From: NVTR01 sp965237505
GTDB lineage: Bacteria; Pseudomonadota; Alphaproteobacteria; Rhodobacterales; Rhodobacteraceae
Assembly (NCBI GenBank): GCA_965237505.1
Contig: CBDEFR010000009.1
Location: 682,001 to 746,000 of the forward strand
Direction: 5' to 3'
Length of the DNA: 64,000 bases
Positions 25,661 to 34,284 of this stretch are shown here, piece after piece. A model generated the notes under the pieces. The model saw only the letters and a program-made list of their open reading frames with translations. It did not search any database and was not told the DNA's origin. Position 1 is the stretch's first letter. Every line of letters begins with the position of its first letter. The position numbers and the translations under genes are program-made.

Positions 25661-26823
25661 TACCAAGGGCCATTATGCGTGACTCTTTTGGGATTCCCTT
25701 TTCGTCTCGGTTGTGATTCGCTTCTGCTACAAGCAGGAGAGACCCATGACAGTTGCGGTTACACGGTTGGATTTATCGGCGAGGGACCTTCGCGCGTCGG
25801 CGGCGAGGTCAACGGATGCGAAGGCAGTGCGGAGGATGTTGGCGATTGCGTTGGTTATGGAAGGGTCGGACCGCGCGTCGGCGGCGCGGAGCTGCGGGAT
25901 GGACCGGCAAACCTTGCGCGACTGGGTGTATCGTTACAATGCCGGGGGGCTTGCGGGCCTGTCGAACCGCACGGCACCAGGGCGCACGCCTTACCTGAGC
26001 GCCGCGCAGAAGGCGGAACTTTCCGAGATCGTTCGCGCGGGTCCTGACCCTGAGATGGACCGCGTGGTGCGTTGGCGGCGTATCGACCTGAAACACCTGA
26101 TCAAAGAGCGCTTCGGTGTTGTCATGCATGAGCGCACGGTAGGCAAACAGCTTGCCGAACTTGGGTTCAGGCGGCTTTCGGTGCGCCCCGCACATCCTCA
26201 ATCGGATCCGGCCGCACAGGCGGCGTTCAAAAAAAAACTTCGCGCAGCTGGTAGCGGCGGCACTGCCGCCTGAAGCCCGCGGCAAACCACTGGAAATCTG
26301 GTTCCAAGATGAAGCGAGGATCGGACAGCAGGGAACGCTCACCCGTGTTTGGGCCAGGCGCGGAACCCGCCCGCGCGCGCCACGTGATACTCGCTACAAA
26401 TGGGCTTACATATTTGGAGCCGTCTGTCCGGAACGCGCCGCTGCCGCCGCCCTCGTCATGCCCTTTGCCGATACGCAGGCGATGAATGAACACCTCGCCG
26501 AAATCGCCAAACCCGTCGTTCCAGGGGCACATGCCGTAATCGTGCTTGATGGCGCAGGCTGGCACGGTTCAAAGGCACTATGCACCCCCGACAACATCAC
26601 ACTTCTCCCCCTGCCGCCATACGCGCCGGAACTCAACCCGATCGAAAACGTCTGGGCCTACCTGCGCGCCAACAAACTCGCCATCTCCATCTTCGACAGT
26701 TACGACCACATCGTCGAGAAGTGCTGCGACGCGTGGAACTTCTTCGCCGAAGACAAAGAGACCGTTCAAAACATAACCTCACGCGAATACGCAAAAAGCG
26801 TCATTCTATAAGGCCGTTGGTAT
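25661..26823 (+). mobile_element. IS630-family element, copy 3
   Basis: Bounded by TA at 25659-25660 (shared with copy 2) and 26824-26825. The left end reads TACCAAGGG and the right end inverted ATACCAACGG. An inner TGACTC with GGGATTCCC is shared with copies 1 and 2. Copies 2 and 3 together interrupt the glycosyltransferase gene. Confidence 0.88.
25746..26811 (+). CDS. IS630 transposase in two frames over A9
   Basis: The first frame starts at the ATG at 25746 (MTVAVTRLDLSARDLR) with the helix-turn-helix CGMDRQTLRDW. The second carries QDEARIG, VLDGAGWH and ELNPIENVW and ends at 26811. They meet at a run of nine A residues (26229-26237), where the in-frame copy 1 has eight. Ribosomal or polymerase slippage by one base would make the full protein. 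It may be a normal regulated frameshift or a mutated tract. Confidence 0.8.
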
Positions 26824-27370
26824 TAGCTATGTCATCGACCTTTATGCGGCCGATCTGGGCGACAACCCGCTAGCCGTTTCGCTGGAAAGCGCGTATCTGG
26901 ACAAGTCCGGCTATTATGCGCTCGCCCGCGCGGACCCGGAACAAAATGACCATCCAAAAGAGCGGCAACTCAACTTTTTCGGGGGTTTGCGCTGGCGCTA
27001 CGAAGAGCACATTCCAGAAGCACGGCGCCGGATTGACCGGATTTCGCTGTTCAAAGCCAAGCCGGGGCTGAAGCTGCGCGCAGATCACACGTTCAATGAC
27101 GAGGAATACAACACTTATTCCTGCCCCTGGCACCACAATATCACCGTCGCAACTGTTTCGTTTCGCACCGTCAAAGCCTTGAAAACAAATGCCGGTTCGA
27201 CGTTCGATATTTCGACGTTCAAGTGGCACAACTCGACAGAGTTTCAGTGGAATTCGCAACAACTACTGGATTTGGGTCTGATGGAACCCGGTCAGTGGTT
27301 TTGACGGGGCGGCAAACTGCGACGCTTTCCAAAAAGCAATAACATGGGCGCGCAGGGCCGCATCATGAAT

Positions 27371-27793
27371 TCAGGCTCGCCGCAACCGGATCACCACATC
27401 GACTTGTGTCACTTTGGTCCCGGCAGGCGTTTCCGGCAGGCGGGCAATTACCATCTGGTCTGCCGGTGCATCGGTAAGGCGCGCACTGTCTTCCCAGTAG
27501 AAATGCGGATGATCGTCGGTGCGGGTGTCAAAATGGCTCTTTGAGCCGTCCACGATCACTTCGCGCATAAGTCCCGCTTCGCAAAAGGCCCGAAGCGTGT
27601 TGTAAATCGTGGCCAGTGATACAGAGCCAAAAGAGTCGCGTGATGCCTCGTAAAGGCTTTCTGCGGTCACATGCCGGTTCTTGCCATCGCCGACCAAAAG
27701 TGCTGCCAACGCCACCCGCTGTCGCGTCGGCCGCAAACCGCCCTTTGTCAGCCAGCTTGTGCCACGTCTGATTTCCGCTTCAGTGATCTGCAT
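27371..27793 (-). CDS. irr: Fur-family iron response regulator (Irr)
   Basis: A 140-residue Fur-family repressor. The winged helix is GLRPTRQRVALAALLV, then ESLYEASRDSFGSVSLATIYNTLRAF. The sensing part has HFDTRTDDHPHFYWED. Divergence from fabA is typical for irr in Rhodobacterales. Irr responds to haem status and represses or activates iron genes; no perfect Irr box was spotted in the shared intergenic region. Confidence 0.9.
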   Translation of the reverse strand: MQITEAEIRRGTSWLTKGGLRPTRQRVALAALLVGDGKNRHVTAESLYEASRDSFGSVSLATIYNTLRAFCEAGLMREVIVDGSKSHFDTRTDDHPHFYWEDSARLTDAPADQMVIARLPETPAGTKVTQVDVVIRLRRA

Positions 27794-27881
27794 CGCAATT
27801 ATCCCGGTTCGTTTCCAATATAAGGCGCACTACCCGTGCGATTCAATTAGAAATCAACGATTGAGTGGCGATCTGACGCTA

Positions 27882-27909
27882 TTGCCAGCGCCAAGAGACG
27901 GGTTATAGA
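27882..27909 (+). promoter_or_regulatory. Predicted fabA promoter
   Basis: A -35 box TTGCCA (27882-27887) and a -10 box TATAGA (27904-27909) lie 16 bases apart, about 45 bases before the fabA start. The boxes match those of the rpsA promoter. Confidence 0.6.
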
Positions 27910-27951
27910 GGGGTTCAGAGCAAAAAGACTGAAATACTGGGGTCTCGTCAA

Positions 27952-28458
27952 ATGTCCGATTTTCCGAGCAGTTTTGACAAAGAAGGGCTGCTGCAATGCG
28001 CCCGTGGAGAGCTTTTCGGCCCCGGAAATCCGCAACTTCCCGAACCACCAATGCTGATGATGGACCGGGTCACCGAAATCAGTTCTGACGGTGGTTCTGC
28101 CAGCAAGGGCCATGTGGTTGCAGAATTCGATATTCACCCCGATCTTTGGTTTTTCAAATGCCATTTTCCCAACGATCCGGTACTTCCAGGCTGTCTGGGC
28201 CTGGATGCTCTGTGGCAATTGACCGGGTTTAATCTGGGTTGGCGCGGCATGCTGGGGCGCGGGCGTGCTTTGGGCGTTGGCGAGGTCAAATTGACCGGCA
28301 TGGTGACGCCGAAAATAAATCTGATTACGTATCATGTTGATTTTACAAGAGTTATCGATCGCCGCCTCAAGATCGGCGTGGCCAACGGCAAGGTTTTTGC
28401 TGACGGCGATATGGTTTATGACGTCACTGACATGAGGGTCGCACTGGTCTCTGATTAA
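27952..28458 (+). CDS. fabA: 3-hydroxydecanoyl-ACP dehydratase/isomerase
   Basis: Dehydrates 3-hydroxydecanoyl-ACP and isomerises the product to the cis-3 form, the branch point to unsaturated fatty acids. The 168-residue protein has the hot-dog fold with the active His in FFKCHFPNDPVLPGC and the Asp in LGLDALWQL. It heads the fabA-fabB-fabI operon. Confidence 0.97.
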   Translation: MSDFPSSFDKEGLLQCARGELFGPGNPQLPEPPMLMMDRVTEISSDGGSASKGHVVAEFDIHPDLWFFKCHFPNDPVLPGCLGLDALWQLTGFNLGWRGMLGRGRALGVGEVKLTGMVTPKINLITYHVDFTRVIDRRLKIGVANGKVFADGDMVYDVTDMRVALVSD

Positions 28459-28490
28459 GACTTGTTCGCCAAAAAATAGGGAGTTTGCCA

Positions 28491-29714
28491 ATGCGTCGCG
28501 TCGTGATCACCGGAATGGGTATCATTTCGCCGATCGGTAACAGCGCAAAGGATGTTGCCGACAGCCTGCGAATGGGCCGCTCCGGTATCCGCGCCGAGCC
28601 GCAATACACCGAACACGGGTTTCGCAGCCAGGTCGCCGGTGTTCCGCAGATTGATCTGGCGGAAAACATCGACAAGCGGCAGCTTCGCTTCATGGGGCCA
28701 ACGTCGGCCTATGCATATTTGGCGATGCAGCAAGCGATTGCCGACAGCGGGCTGACCGAGGCCGAAGTGTCCAACGAGCGCACTGGCCTGATTGCCGGGT
28801 CCGGCGGACCGTCAACTTCGAACCTGTTCAACGCCCACAATATCGTCATCGAAAAAGGCGCGCCCAAACGGATGGGGCCGTTTATGGTGACCCGCGGTAT
28901 GAGCTCGACCGTGTCGGCCTGTCTGGCGACTCCATTCAAGATCAAGGGCATCAATTATTCGATCACCTCGGCCTGCTCGACCAGCGCCCATTGTATTGGC
29001 AACGGCGTCGAGCAAATTCAGATCGGCAAACAGGACATCGTCTTTGCCGGTGGCGGCGAAGAAGTGGATTGGACGCTCAGTTGCCTGTTTGACGCCATGG
29101 GCGCGATGAGCAGCAAATACAACGACGCACCCGAAACCGCGTCGCGCCCGTTCGACGCAACCCGCGATGGGTTTGTTATCGGCGGTGGTGGCGGCATGGT
29201 GGTGCTTGAAGACCTTGACCACGCCAAGGCGCGTGGCGCCAAGATATACGCCGAGGTCACCGGCTACGGTGCCACGTCAGACGGCCATGACATGGTCGCT
29301 CCGTCCGGCGAAGGCGGCGAACGGTCGATGAGATTGGCCGCCGCCACGCTTGGCGACCGCACCGTGGACTACATCAACGCCCACGGAACCTCGACCCCGG
29401 CTGGCGATGTCATCGAGGTGGAAGCCGTGCGCCGGGTATTTGGCGATGATCACGCGCCTATCGGCTCGACCAAGTCGATGACTGGGCACAGCCTGGGCGC
29501 CACCGGCGTGCACGAAACGATTTATTCGCTGCTGATGATGCAGGGCGATTTCATTGCTCCGTCGATCAATGTCACCGAGCTTGACCCGGCGATCCGCGCT
29601 GGCGAGATCGTGACAGAGTTGCGCGAAAATGCCGGGCTGGACACAGTGCTGTCCAACAGCTTTGGGTTTGGTGGAACCAACGCCACATTGGCGCTGAGCA
29701 AATACCACGGGTAA
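28491..29714 (+). CDS. fabB: 3-oxoacyl-ACP synthase I
   Basis: Condenses malonyl-ACP with cis-3-decenoyl-ACP and longer chains. The 407-residue thiolase-fold protein has its catalytic Cys in ITSACSTSAHCIG and the two His in NAHGTSTPAGD and MTGHSLGATG. It ends with NSFGFGGTNATL. The ATG at 28491 (MRRVVITGMG) is chosen over the earlier TTG at 28485. It lies 33 bases after fabA. Confidence 0.97.
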   Translation: MRRVVITGMGIISPIGNSAKDVADSLRMGRSGIRAEPQYTEHGFRSQVAGVPQIDLAENIDKRQLRFMGPTSAYAYLAMQQAIADSGLTEAEVSNERTGLIAGSGGPSTSNLFNAHNIVIEKGAPKRMGPFMVTRGMSSTVSACLATPFKIKGINYSITSACSTSAHCIGNGVEQIQIGKQDIVFAGGGEEVDWTLSCLFDAMGAMSSKYNDAPETASRPFDATRDGFVIGGGGGMVVLEDLDHAKARGAKIYAEVTGYGATSDGHDMVAPSGEGGERSMRLAAATLGDRTVDYINAHGTSTPAGDVIEVEAVRRVFGDDHAPIGSTKSMTGHSLGATGVHETIYSLLMMQGDFIAPSINVTELDPAIRAGEIVTELRENAGLDTVLSNSFGFGGTNATLALSKYHG

Positions 29715-29720
29715 GGCGTT

Positions 29721-30509
29721 ATGGCGGATCTGATGCACGGCAAACGCGGCCTGGTCATGGGGATGGCAAACGAGCGCTCGATTGCCTGGGGCATTGCCAA
29801 AGTCATGGCCAATGAGGGCGCCGAACTGGCGTTCACTCATCAGGGCGAGGCCTTTGGCAGGCGCGTTGGGCCGCTGGCGGAAAGCGTTGGTTCAGACATA
29901 TTGCTGGACGTGGACGTAACCAACGAGGCCTCGCTTGATCAGGCATTCGCCGCCTTGCGCGATAGATGGGACCGGCTGGATTTTGTCGTCCATGCCATCG
30001 CGTTTACCGACAAGGACGAGCTGACCGGCCGGTTCATCAACACCTCGCGCGAAAATTTCCTCAATTCGCTGGATATTTCCTGTTATTCGCTGATCGATCT
30101 GGCCCGTCGCGCCGCACCGATGATGACCCGGGGCGGCGCGATCCTGACCCTGACATTCGACGGATCGCGCGCCGTCATGCCCAATTACAACGTCATGGGG
30201 GTCGCCAAAGCGGCGTTGGAATCAGCCGTGCGGTATCTGGCCAATGATCTTGGCCCGGACGGTATTCGGGTCAATGCCATCGCTCCGGGACCGATGAAAA
30301 CATTGGCAGGTGCGGCCATTGGCAGCGCGCGCAAGACATTCCGTCATGCCGAAGCCAATGCCCCGATGCGCGCCAATGCAACGCTTGATTCTATTGGCGG
30401 AACGGCGGCTTATCTGGCATCAGACTATGGCGCCAGCACCACTGGCGAAATCGTGCATGTGGACGGCGGCTATCATATCATGGGCATGCCAACACCCGAG
30501 AATCTGTAA
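29721..30509 (+). CDS. fabI: Enoyl-ACP reductase
   Basis: Reduces enoyl-ACP with NADH, the last step of each elongation cycle. The 262-residue short-chain-dehydrogenase-like protein has GMANERSIAWGIAK at the N-terminus and the catalytic Tyr and Lys in NYNVMGVAKAALE. It lies 6 bases after fabB, so one transcript is expected. FabI enzymes of this type are the usual triclosan target. Confidence 0.96.
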   Translation: MADLMHGKRGLVMGMANERSIAWGIAKVMANEGAELAFTHQGEAFGRRVGPLAESVGSDILLDVDVTNEASLDQAFAALRDRWDRLDFVVHAIAFTDKDELTGRFINTSRENFLNSLDISCYSLIDLARRAAPMMTRGGAILTLTFDGSRAVMPNYNVMGVAKAALESAVRYLANDLGPDGIRVNAIAPGPMKTLAGAAIGSARKTFRHAEANAPMRANATLDSIGGTAAYLASDYGASTTGEIVHVDGGYHIMGMPTPENL

Positions 30510-31060
30510 ACCGGAAACAGTCAGCGGCGCTGCGGCAAACTGTTCACGGATACTGTTAATCTTCAAGGCCAAATTGCGGCTAAACTGTGGCTGTGCCATT
30601 GTTCAGATGAGTATTTATTGGTGTTAAAAAGTGGCGAAATGATGTCAGTGTTTTTGTTGTTTTTGGCGGCGTTAATTTGTGTCGCGACATATTTTAGTCT
30701 GCGCAGCACCGCGCCAATCGGCGCCCCCATCACTTACTGCGGATTTGACGGCGTAAGCGTCCTGTTTGGCTTTGTGACATTCACACTGGCCGCGGCACCG
30801 CTTGGAACCGCGTTCGGATTTGACATTTTGGCATCGCTCATGTTGCACGAACTGGGGCATGTGCTGGCCTACCGGATGCTCGGACACAGCGAAACGCGGT
30901 TTCGGCTGGTGCCTTTGCTCACCAAATTACTGATATCCGACCAGCCATTGAAAACCGAGAGCGAAGCGTTCTTTGTGGCGCTCATGGGCCCCGCCTTCAG
31001 TCTGGCGCCGATGACATTGGCGGCGGCTCTTTCAGTCACATTGGCCAGCTCGATGCCTGA

Positions 31061-31992
31061 GTGTCTGATTCAAAACTCTACGCATGATTACAATGCCTTG
31101 CAATTTTACGCGTGAGGGTTCTGATATGTGCAACGAGTATCCATGCCTGTGAACTTGCGATGGATTTTTCCCAATCTTTGGCCAATCGTCGGCAGCGGTT
31201 GAGCCATGCGAAGGTGCGCTCGACGACCCATCTTCTGGGAATGACTTCGAAGCCTTCCGCAGTGTCGAAGCGCTTGACGATCTGGATTGTCCAGTCACCG
31301 ATGCCTTCAAGAGCGTCGCGCAGCTTTGGTCCGGCATAACCGCCATCCGCAAAGATATGGCGCAAGTTTGGATGGGAATACCGGATGGATTTCAACACTT
31401 CCGGTGCGCCATCACGGTCTTGAATACCGGCGCTATGCACGACCAACCCAACCATAAACCCGAGCGTGTCGGTGACAATGTGGCGCTTGCGGCCCTTGGT
31501 TTTCTTGCCCGCGTCATAGCCCGAAATGCCACCGCTTTCCGTTGTTTTTATGGTCTGGCTATCAATGACACCAGCGGTGGGGCCGGGCTTCTTGCCATGA
31601 AACTCGCGCGCCGTCGCCACCAGAAAATGGCTGATCACTTCAAAGATGCCATCGTTGCGCCAGCCATAGAAATAGTAGCGCACGGTGGACACTGGCGGGA
31701 AATCATTGGGCAGCATACGCCACGCACACCCGGCGTTGGCGATGTACAAAATGGCATCCAGAACATCGCGCATCGCCGTGCTGCGCGGACGACCAGTTGT
31801 TTTAGGCGGCGGCAGGAATGGCGCGATCAAACCCCATTCCTGATCAGTTAAATCGCTTGCATAGCGTCCCGAATGCCGTTCATATCGGGCGCGAGTGGTT
31901 TCCGTCCAGGCCATTGTGATCTCCCTCGAATCTTATCAATCCAATTGAATCACAACTCGCTGAAATCACTCAATTAGTTTTGGATCAGACAC
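31061..31992 (-). mobile_element. IS5-family (TNA-target) element, copy A
   Basis: A 932 bp element with ends GTGTCTGAT-CAAAACT inverted. TGA is duplicated at 31058-31060 and 31993-31995. Copies B and C have TCA and TTA, so the target is TNA, as in the IS1031 group. Copies differ from each other at only a few positions. Confidence 0.95.
31078..31914 (-). CDS. IS5-family transposase, copy A
   Basis: A 278-residue intact DDE transposase. The N-terminal SDLTDQEWGLIAPFLPPP region is followed by the catalytic Asp in GVIDSQTIK, Asp in IFADGGYAG and Glu in WVVERTFAWLNR. Copy A has Asn where B and C have Ser in the IA(N/S)AGCAW segment. Likely active. Confidence 0.95.
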   Translation of the reverse strand: MAWTETTRARYERHSGRYASDLTDQEWGLIAPFLPPPKTTGRPRSTAMRDVLDAILYIANAGCAWRMLPNDFPPVSTVRYYFYGWRNDGIFEVISHFLVATAREFHGKKPGPTAGVIDSQTIKTTESGGISGYDAGKKTKGRKRHIVTDTLGFMVGLVVHSAGIQDRDGAPEVLKSIRYSHPNLRHIFADGGYAGPKLRDALEGIGDWTIQIVKRFDTAEGFEVIPRRWVVERTFAWLNRCRRLAKDWEKSIASSQAWILVAHIRTLTRKIARHCNHA

Positions 31993-32416
31993 TGAGACAT
32001 CGAATGTCCTGCGAATTTTCGCAATCGCCTGTGGAACGTTGAATTTCATAAATTTGCTGCCGTTCTGGCCCCTGGACGGCGGCAGATGCGCACGCATCGC
32101 GGCGGGCAATTTCTGGCCGACGCTGGCACCGGCGATGACGGTGTTCATGGGTGCTGCCCTTGCCTCAGCCTCGTTGCGAACCGGATCATTGGCGCTTTTG
32201 GTTGTTGCCGGCGTCGGCGCCCACAGCCTGTTGCGCAAAAGCAAAAACCTGAGCAAACCTCTGGGCCCTGACGCGGGACTGATCGCACTGGCGGCCTACA
32301 CATTTACGCTGGCTGCGCATTTCCTGGGTGGCTGGTCATTGTTGCACACGTTCTTCTGACCCCCTTCACTCGCTGCGCGCACCATGCCACTGTTCGCATG
32401 AAACGGAGCGCGCGAC

Positions 32417-33103
32417 ATGGCCATCACCACCTGCATATTTGACGCCTACGGCACCTTGTTTGATGTCGCCGATGCCGCGCGCGAGGCCTCGGCAGAACCA
32501 GGCCGGGAAGCGTTTGCGCGGGTCTGGCCGAAGGTTGCAAACGATTGGCGCCTGAAGCAGTTGCAATACACCTGGCTGCGCGCGGTGGCCGATGCCCATA
32601 CAGATTTCTGGGAAGTGACGCAGAATGGGCTGGACTGGGCGCTGGAAGCATCGGGCCTGGATGACGCGGAGTTGCGGGCGCGGCTTTTGGCGCTGTATTG
32701 GGAACTGACCGCCTATCCAGAGGTGCCGCGCATGTTGGCGGCGCTGAAGGCGGCAGGGCTGAACACCGCGATTTTGTCAAACGGCACACCTGAGATGTTG
32801 CAGGGCGCGGTCGCATCTGCAGGCGTGGCCGACGTTCTGGACGATGTGCTCTCGGTTCAGCGTGTCGGCATCTTCAAGCCACACAAGTCAGTCTATCAGA
32901 TGGTATTGGACCGCTTTGACTGCACCAGCGCTCAGGTGTTGTTTGTCTCGTCCAATGGCTGGGACGCGGCGGCGGCGGCTGGGTTTGGATTTCAGAGTGT
33001 CTGGGCGAACCGGGCAGGTGAACCGATGGATCGCCTGCCCTGGAAGCCGCAACACGAAATACCAGACCTCGTGACAATTCCCGATCTGGCCGCACAGCTT
33101 TGA
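32417..33103 (+). CDS. Haloacid dehalogenase type II
   Basis: A 228-residue HAD-superfamily enzyme close to L-2-haloacid dehalogenases. The nucleophile Asp is in CIFDAYGTLFDV, the second motif is ILSNGTPEML and the third VGIFKPHKSVYQ. FVSSNGWDAAAAAGFGF closes the site. It hydrolyses 2-haloalkanoic acids in the family; the natural substrate here is inference. Its stop overlaps the start of the next gene (TGATG), so the two are coupled. Confidence 0.9.
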   Translation: MAITTCIFDAYGTLFDVADAAREASAEPGREAFARVWPKVANDWRLKQLQYTWLRAVADAHTDFWEVTQNGLDWALEASGLDDAELRARLLALYWELTAYPEVPRMLAALKAAGLNTAILSNGTPEMLQGAVASAGVADVLDDVLSVQRVGIFKPHKSVYQMVLDRFDCTSAQVLFVSSNGWDAAAAAGFGFQSVWANRAGEPMDRLPWKPQHEIPDLVTIPDLAAQL

Positions 33104-33927
33104 TGGAATATTTCACGACGTTTGACGGCCTCAGGCTGGCCTATCGGGACGTCGGCCAGGGCCTGCCGGTGTTGTGCCTGTCCGGCCTGACCCGCAACTC
33201 AACCGATTTCGACTATATCGCCCCACATTTGCAAGACGTGCGCCTGATCCGGCTGGACTATCGCGGGCGTGGGTCATCGCAATGGGCTGATGATCATCTC
33301 ACTTACGCAATCCCGGTCGAAGCCCAGGACGCGCTTGGACTGCTTGATCATCTGGGCCTGCAGAAATCGGCCATTCTGGGCACCTCGCGCGGCGGGCTTA
33401 TCGCAATGGGACTGGCCACGATGGCAAAGGATCGCCTGATCTGCGTTTGCCTTAACGACGTCGGACCGGAATTGTCTCAGGCCGGTCTGGACAGGATCAT
33501 GGGATTTGTTGGTCTAAACCCAACATTTGCGAATCGCCAGGACATGGTTGCGGCGATGCCAGGCGCAATGGCCGGGTTTGCCGGTGTATCCAAAGAGCGT
33601 TGGAACCAGGAAGTTGTGAAACACACAATCGAAACGCACGATGGATTGAAGATCAATTACGATCCACGCCTGCGGGCCGCGGTCAAGGCGGCAGGCATTC
33701 AAAAAACCCCTGATCCTTGGCCACTTTTTGATGCGATGGCCGGGCTGCCGCTGGCATTAATTCGCGGCGCAAACTCGGATCTGCTAACCGCGCATACCGC
33801 AGCCGAAATGCGCAGGCGGCGGCCAGACATGATCTTTGCCGAGGTGCCGGGCCGCGGCCACATTCCATTTCTTGACGAAGCGCAGGCGGTCCACGCCATC
33901 CGCGCCTGGATAATGGCCTGCCAATGA
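33103..33927 (+). CDS. Alpha/beta-fold hydrolase
   Basis: A 274-residue hydrolase. The oxyanion region is VLCLSGLTRNSTDF, the nucleophile elbow GTSRGGLIA, and the late His is in PGRGHIPFLDE. The nucleophile serine is in G-T-S-R-G. The ATG at 33103 overlaps the dehalogenase stop. The last codons overlap the start of the dehydratase gene (ATGA). The substrate is unknown. Confidence 0.88.
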   Translation: MEYFTTFDGLRLAYRDVGQGLPVLCLSGLTRNSTDFDYIAPHLQDVRLIRLDYRGRGSSQWADDHLTYAIPVEAQDALGLLDHLGLQKSAILGTSRGGLIAMGLATMAKDRLICVCLNDVGPELSQAGLDRIMGFVGLNPTFANRQDMVAAMPGAMAGFAGVSKERWNQEVVKHTIETHDGLKINYDPRLRAAVKAAGIQKTPDPWPLFDAMAGLPLALIRGANSDLLTAHTAAEMRRRRPDMIFAEVPGRGHIPFLDEAQAVHAIRAWIMACQ

Positions 33928-34284
33928 ATATCGACATGATCAAGGCGGCAGACGCGCGGCTTGAGGGCCGGGTGCGGCGCACGCCGCTGCTCGCGTCGCC
34001 ATTTCTGGATGAAATTGCCGGGCGCCGGGTTTTGGTAAAGCCCGAGTGCCTGCAGCATACCGGATCGTTCAAATTTCGCGGCGCGTGGTCGGCGATATCT
34101 GCGCTGCCGACAAAAGTCCGCGCCAAGGGTGTCATTGCCTATTCCAGCGGCAATCATGCGCAAGGCGTGGCTTGCGCAGCGCGTGAACATGGTATTTCAG
34201 CGGTGATAATCATGCCCTCTGATGCACCGTCGTCAAAAATTAAAAATACCAGGTATCTTGGCGCCGAAGTGATCCTTTATGACC

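Larger units (their letters stand above)
22824..27304 (+). pseudogene. Glycosyltransferase-like gene split by three ISs
   Basis: Three pieces (22824-23160, 24434-24499 and 26826-27304) join into one open frame of 293 codons when the insertions and one copy of each target duplication are removed. The joints read HPF-CETRS and RDAVL-SYVIDL. The protein resembles the glycosyltransferase-2-like group: N-terminal LILAEDLIEVDTTIRHH, a DHPKERQLNFFGG middle and NTYSCPWHHNI near the end. It would modify surface polysaccharide or protein; the acceptor is unknown. Each piece can be translated separately but none is complete. Confidence 0.85.
30639..32359 (+). pseudogene. M50 (site-2-protease-like) gene split by IS5
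   Basis: Pieces 30639-31060 and 31996-32359 join to a 261-residue frame after removing the IS and one TGA copy; the joint reads SSMPE-TSNVLR. The product is a multi-pass membrane metalloprotease. The zinc motif HELGH is near residue 73, and the second motif NLLPFWPLDGG is on the far side of the insertion. The active-site parts are therefore separated and no enzyme can be made. The front is truncated 55 bases past the insertion. Confidence 0.9.
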
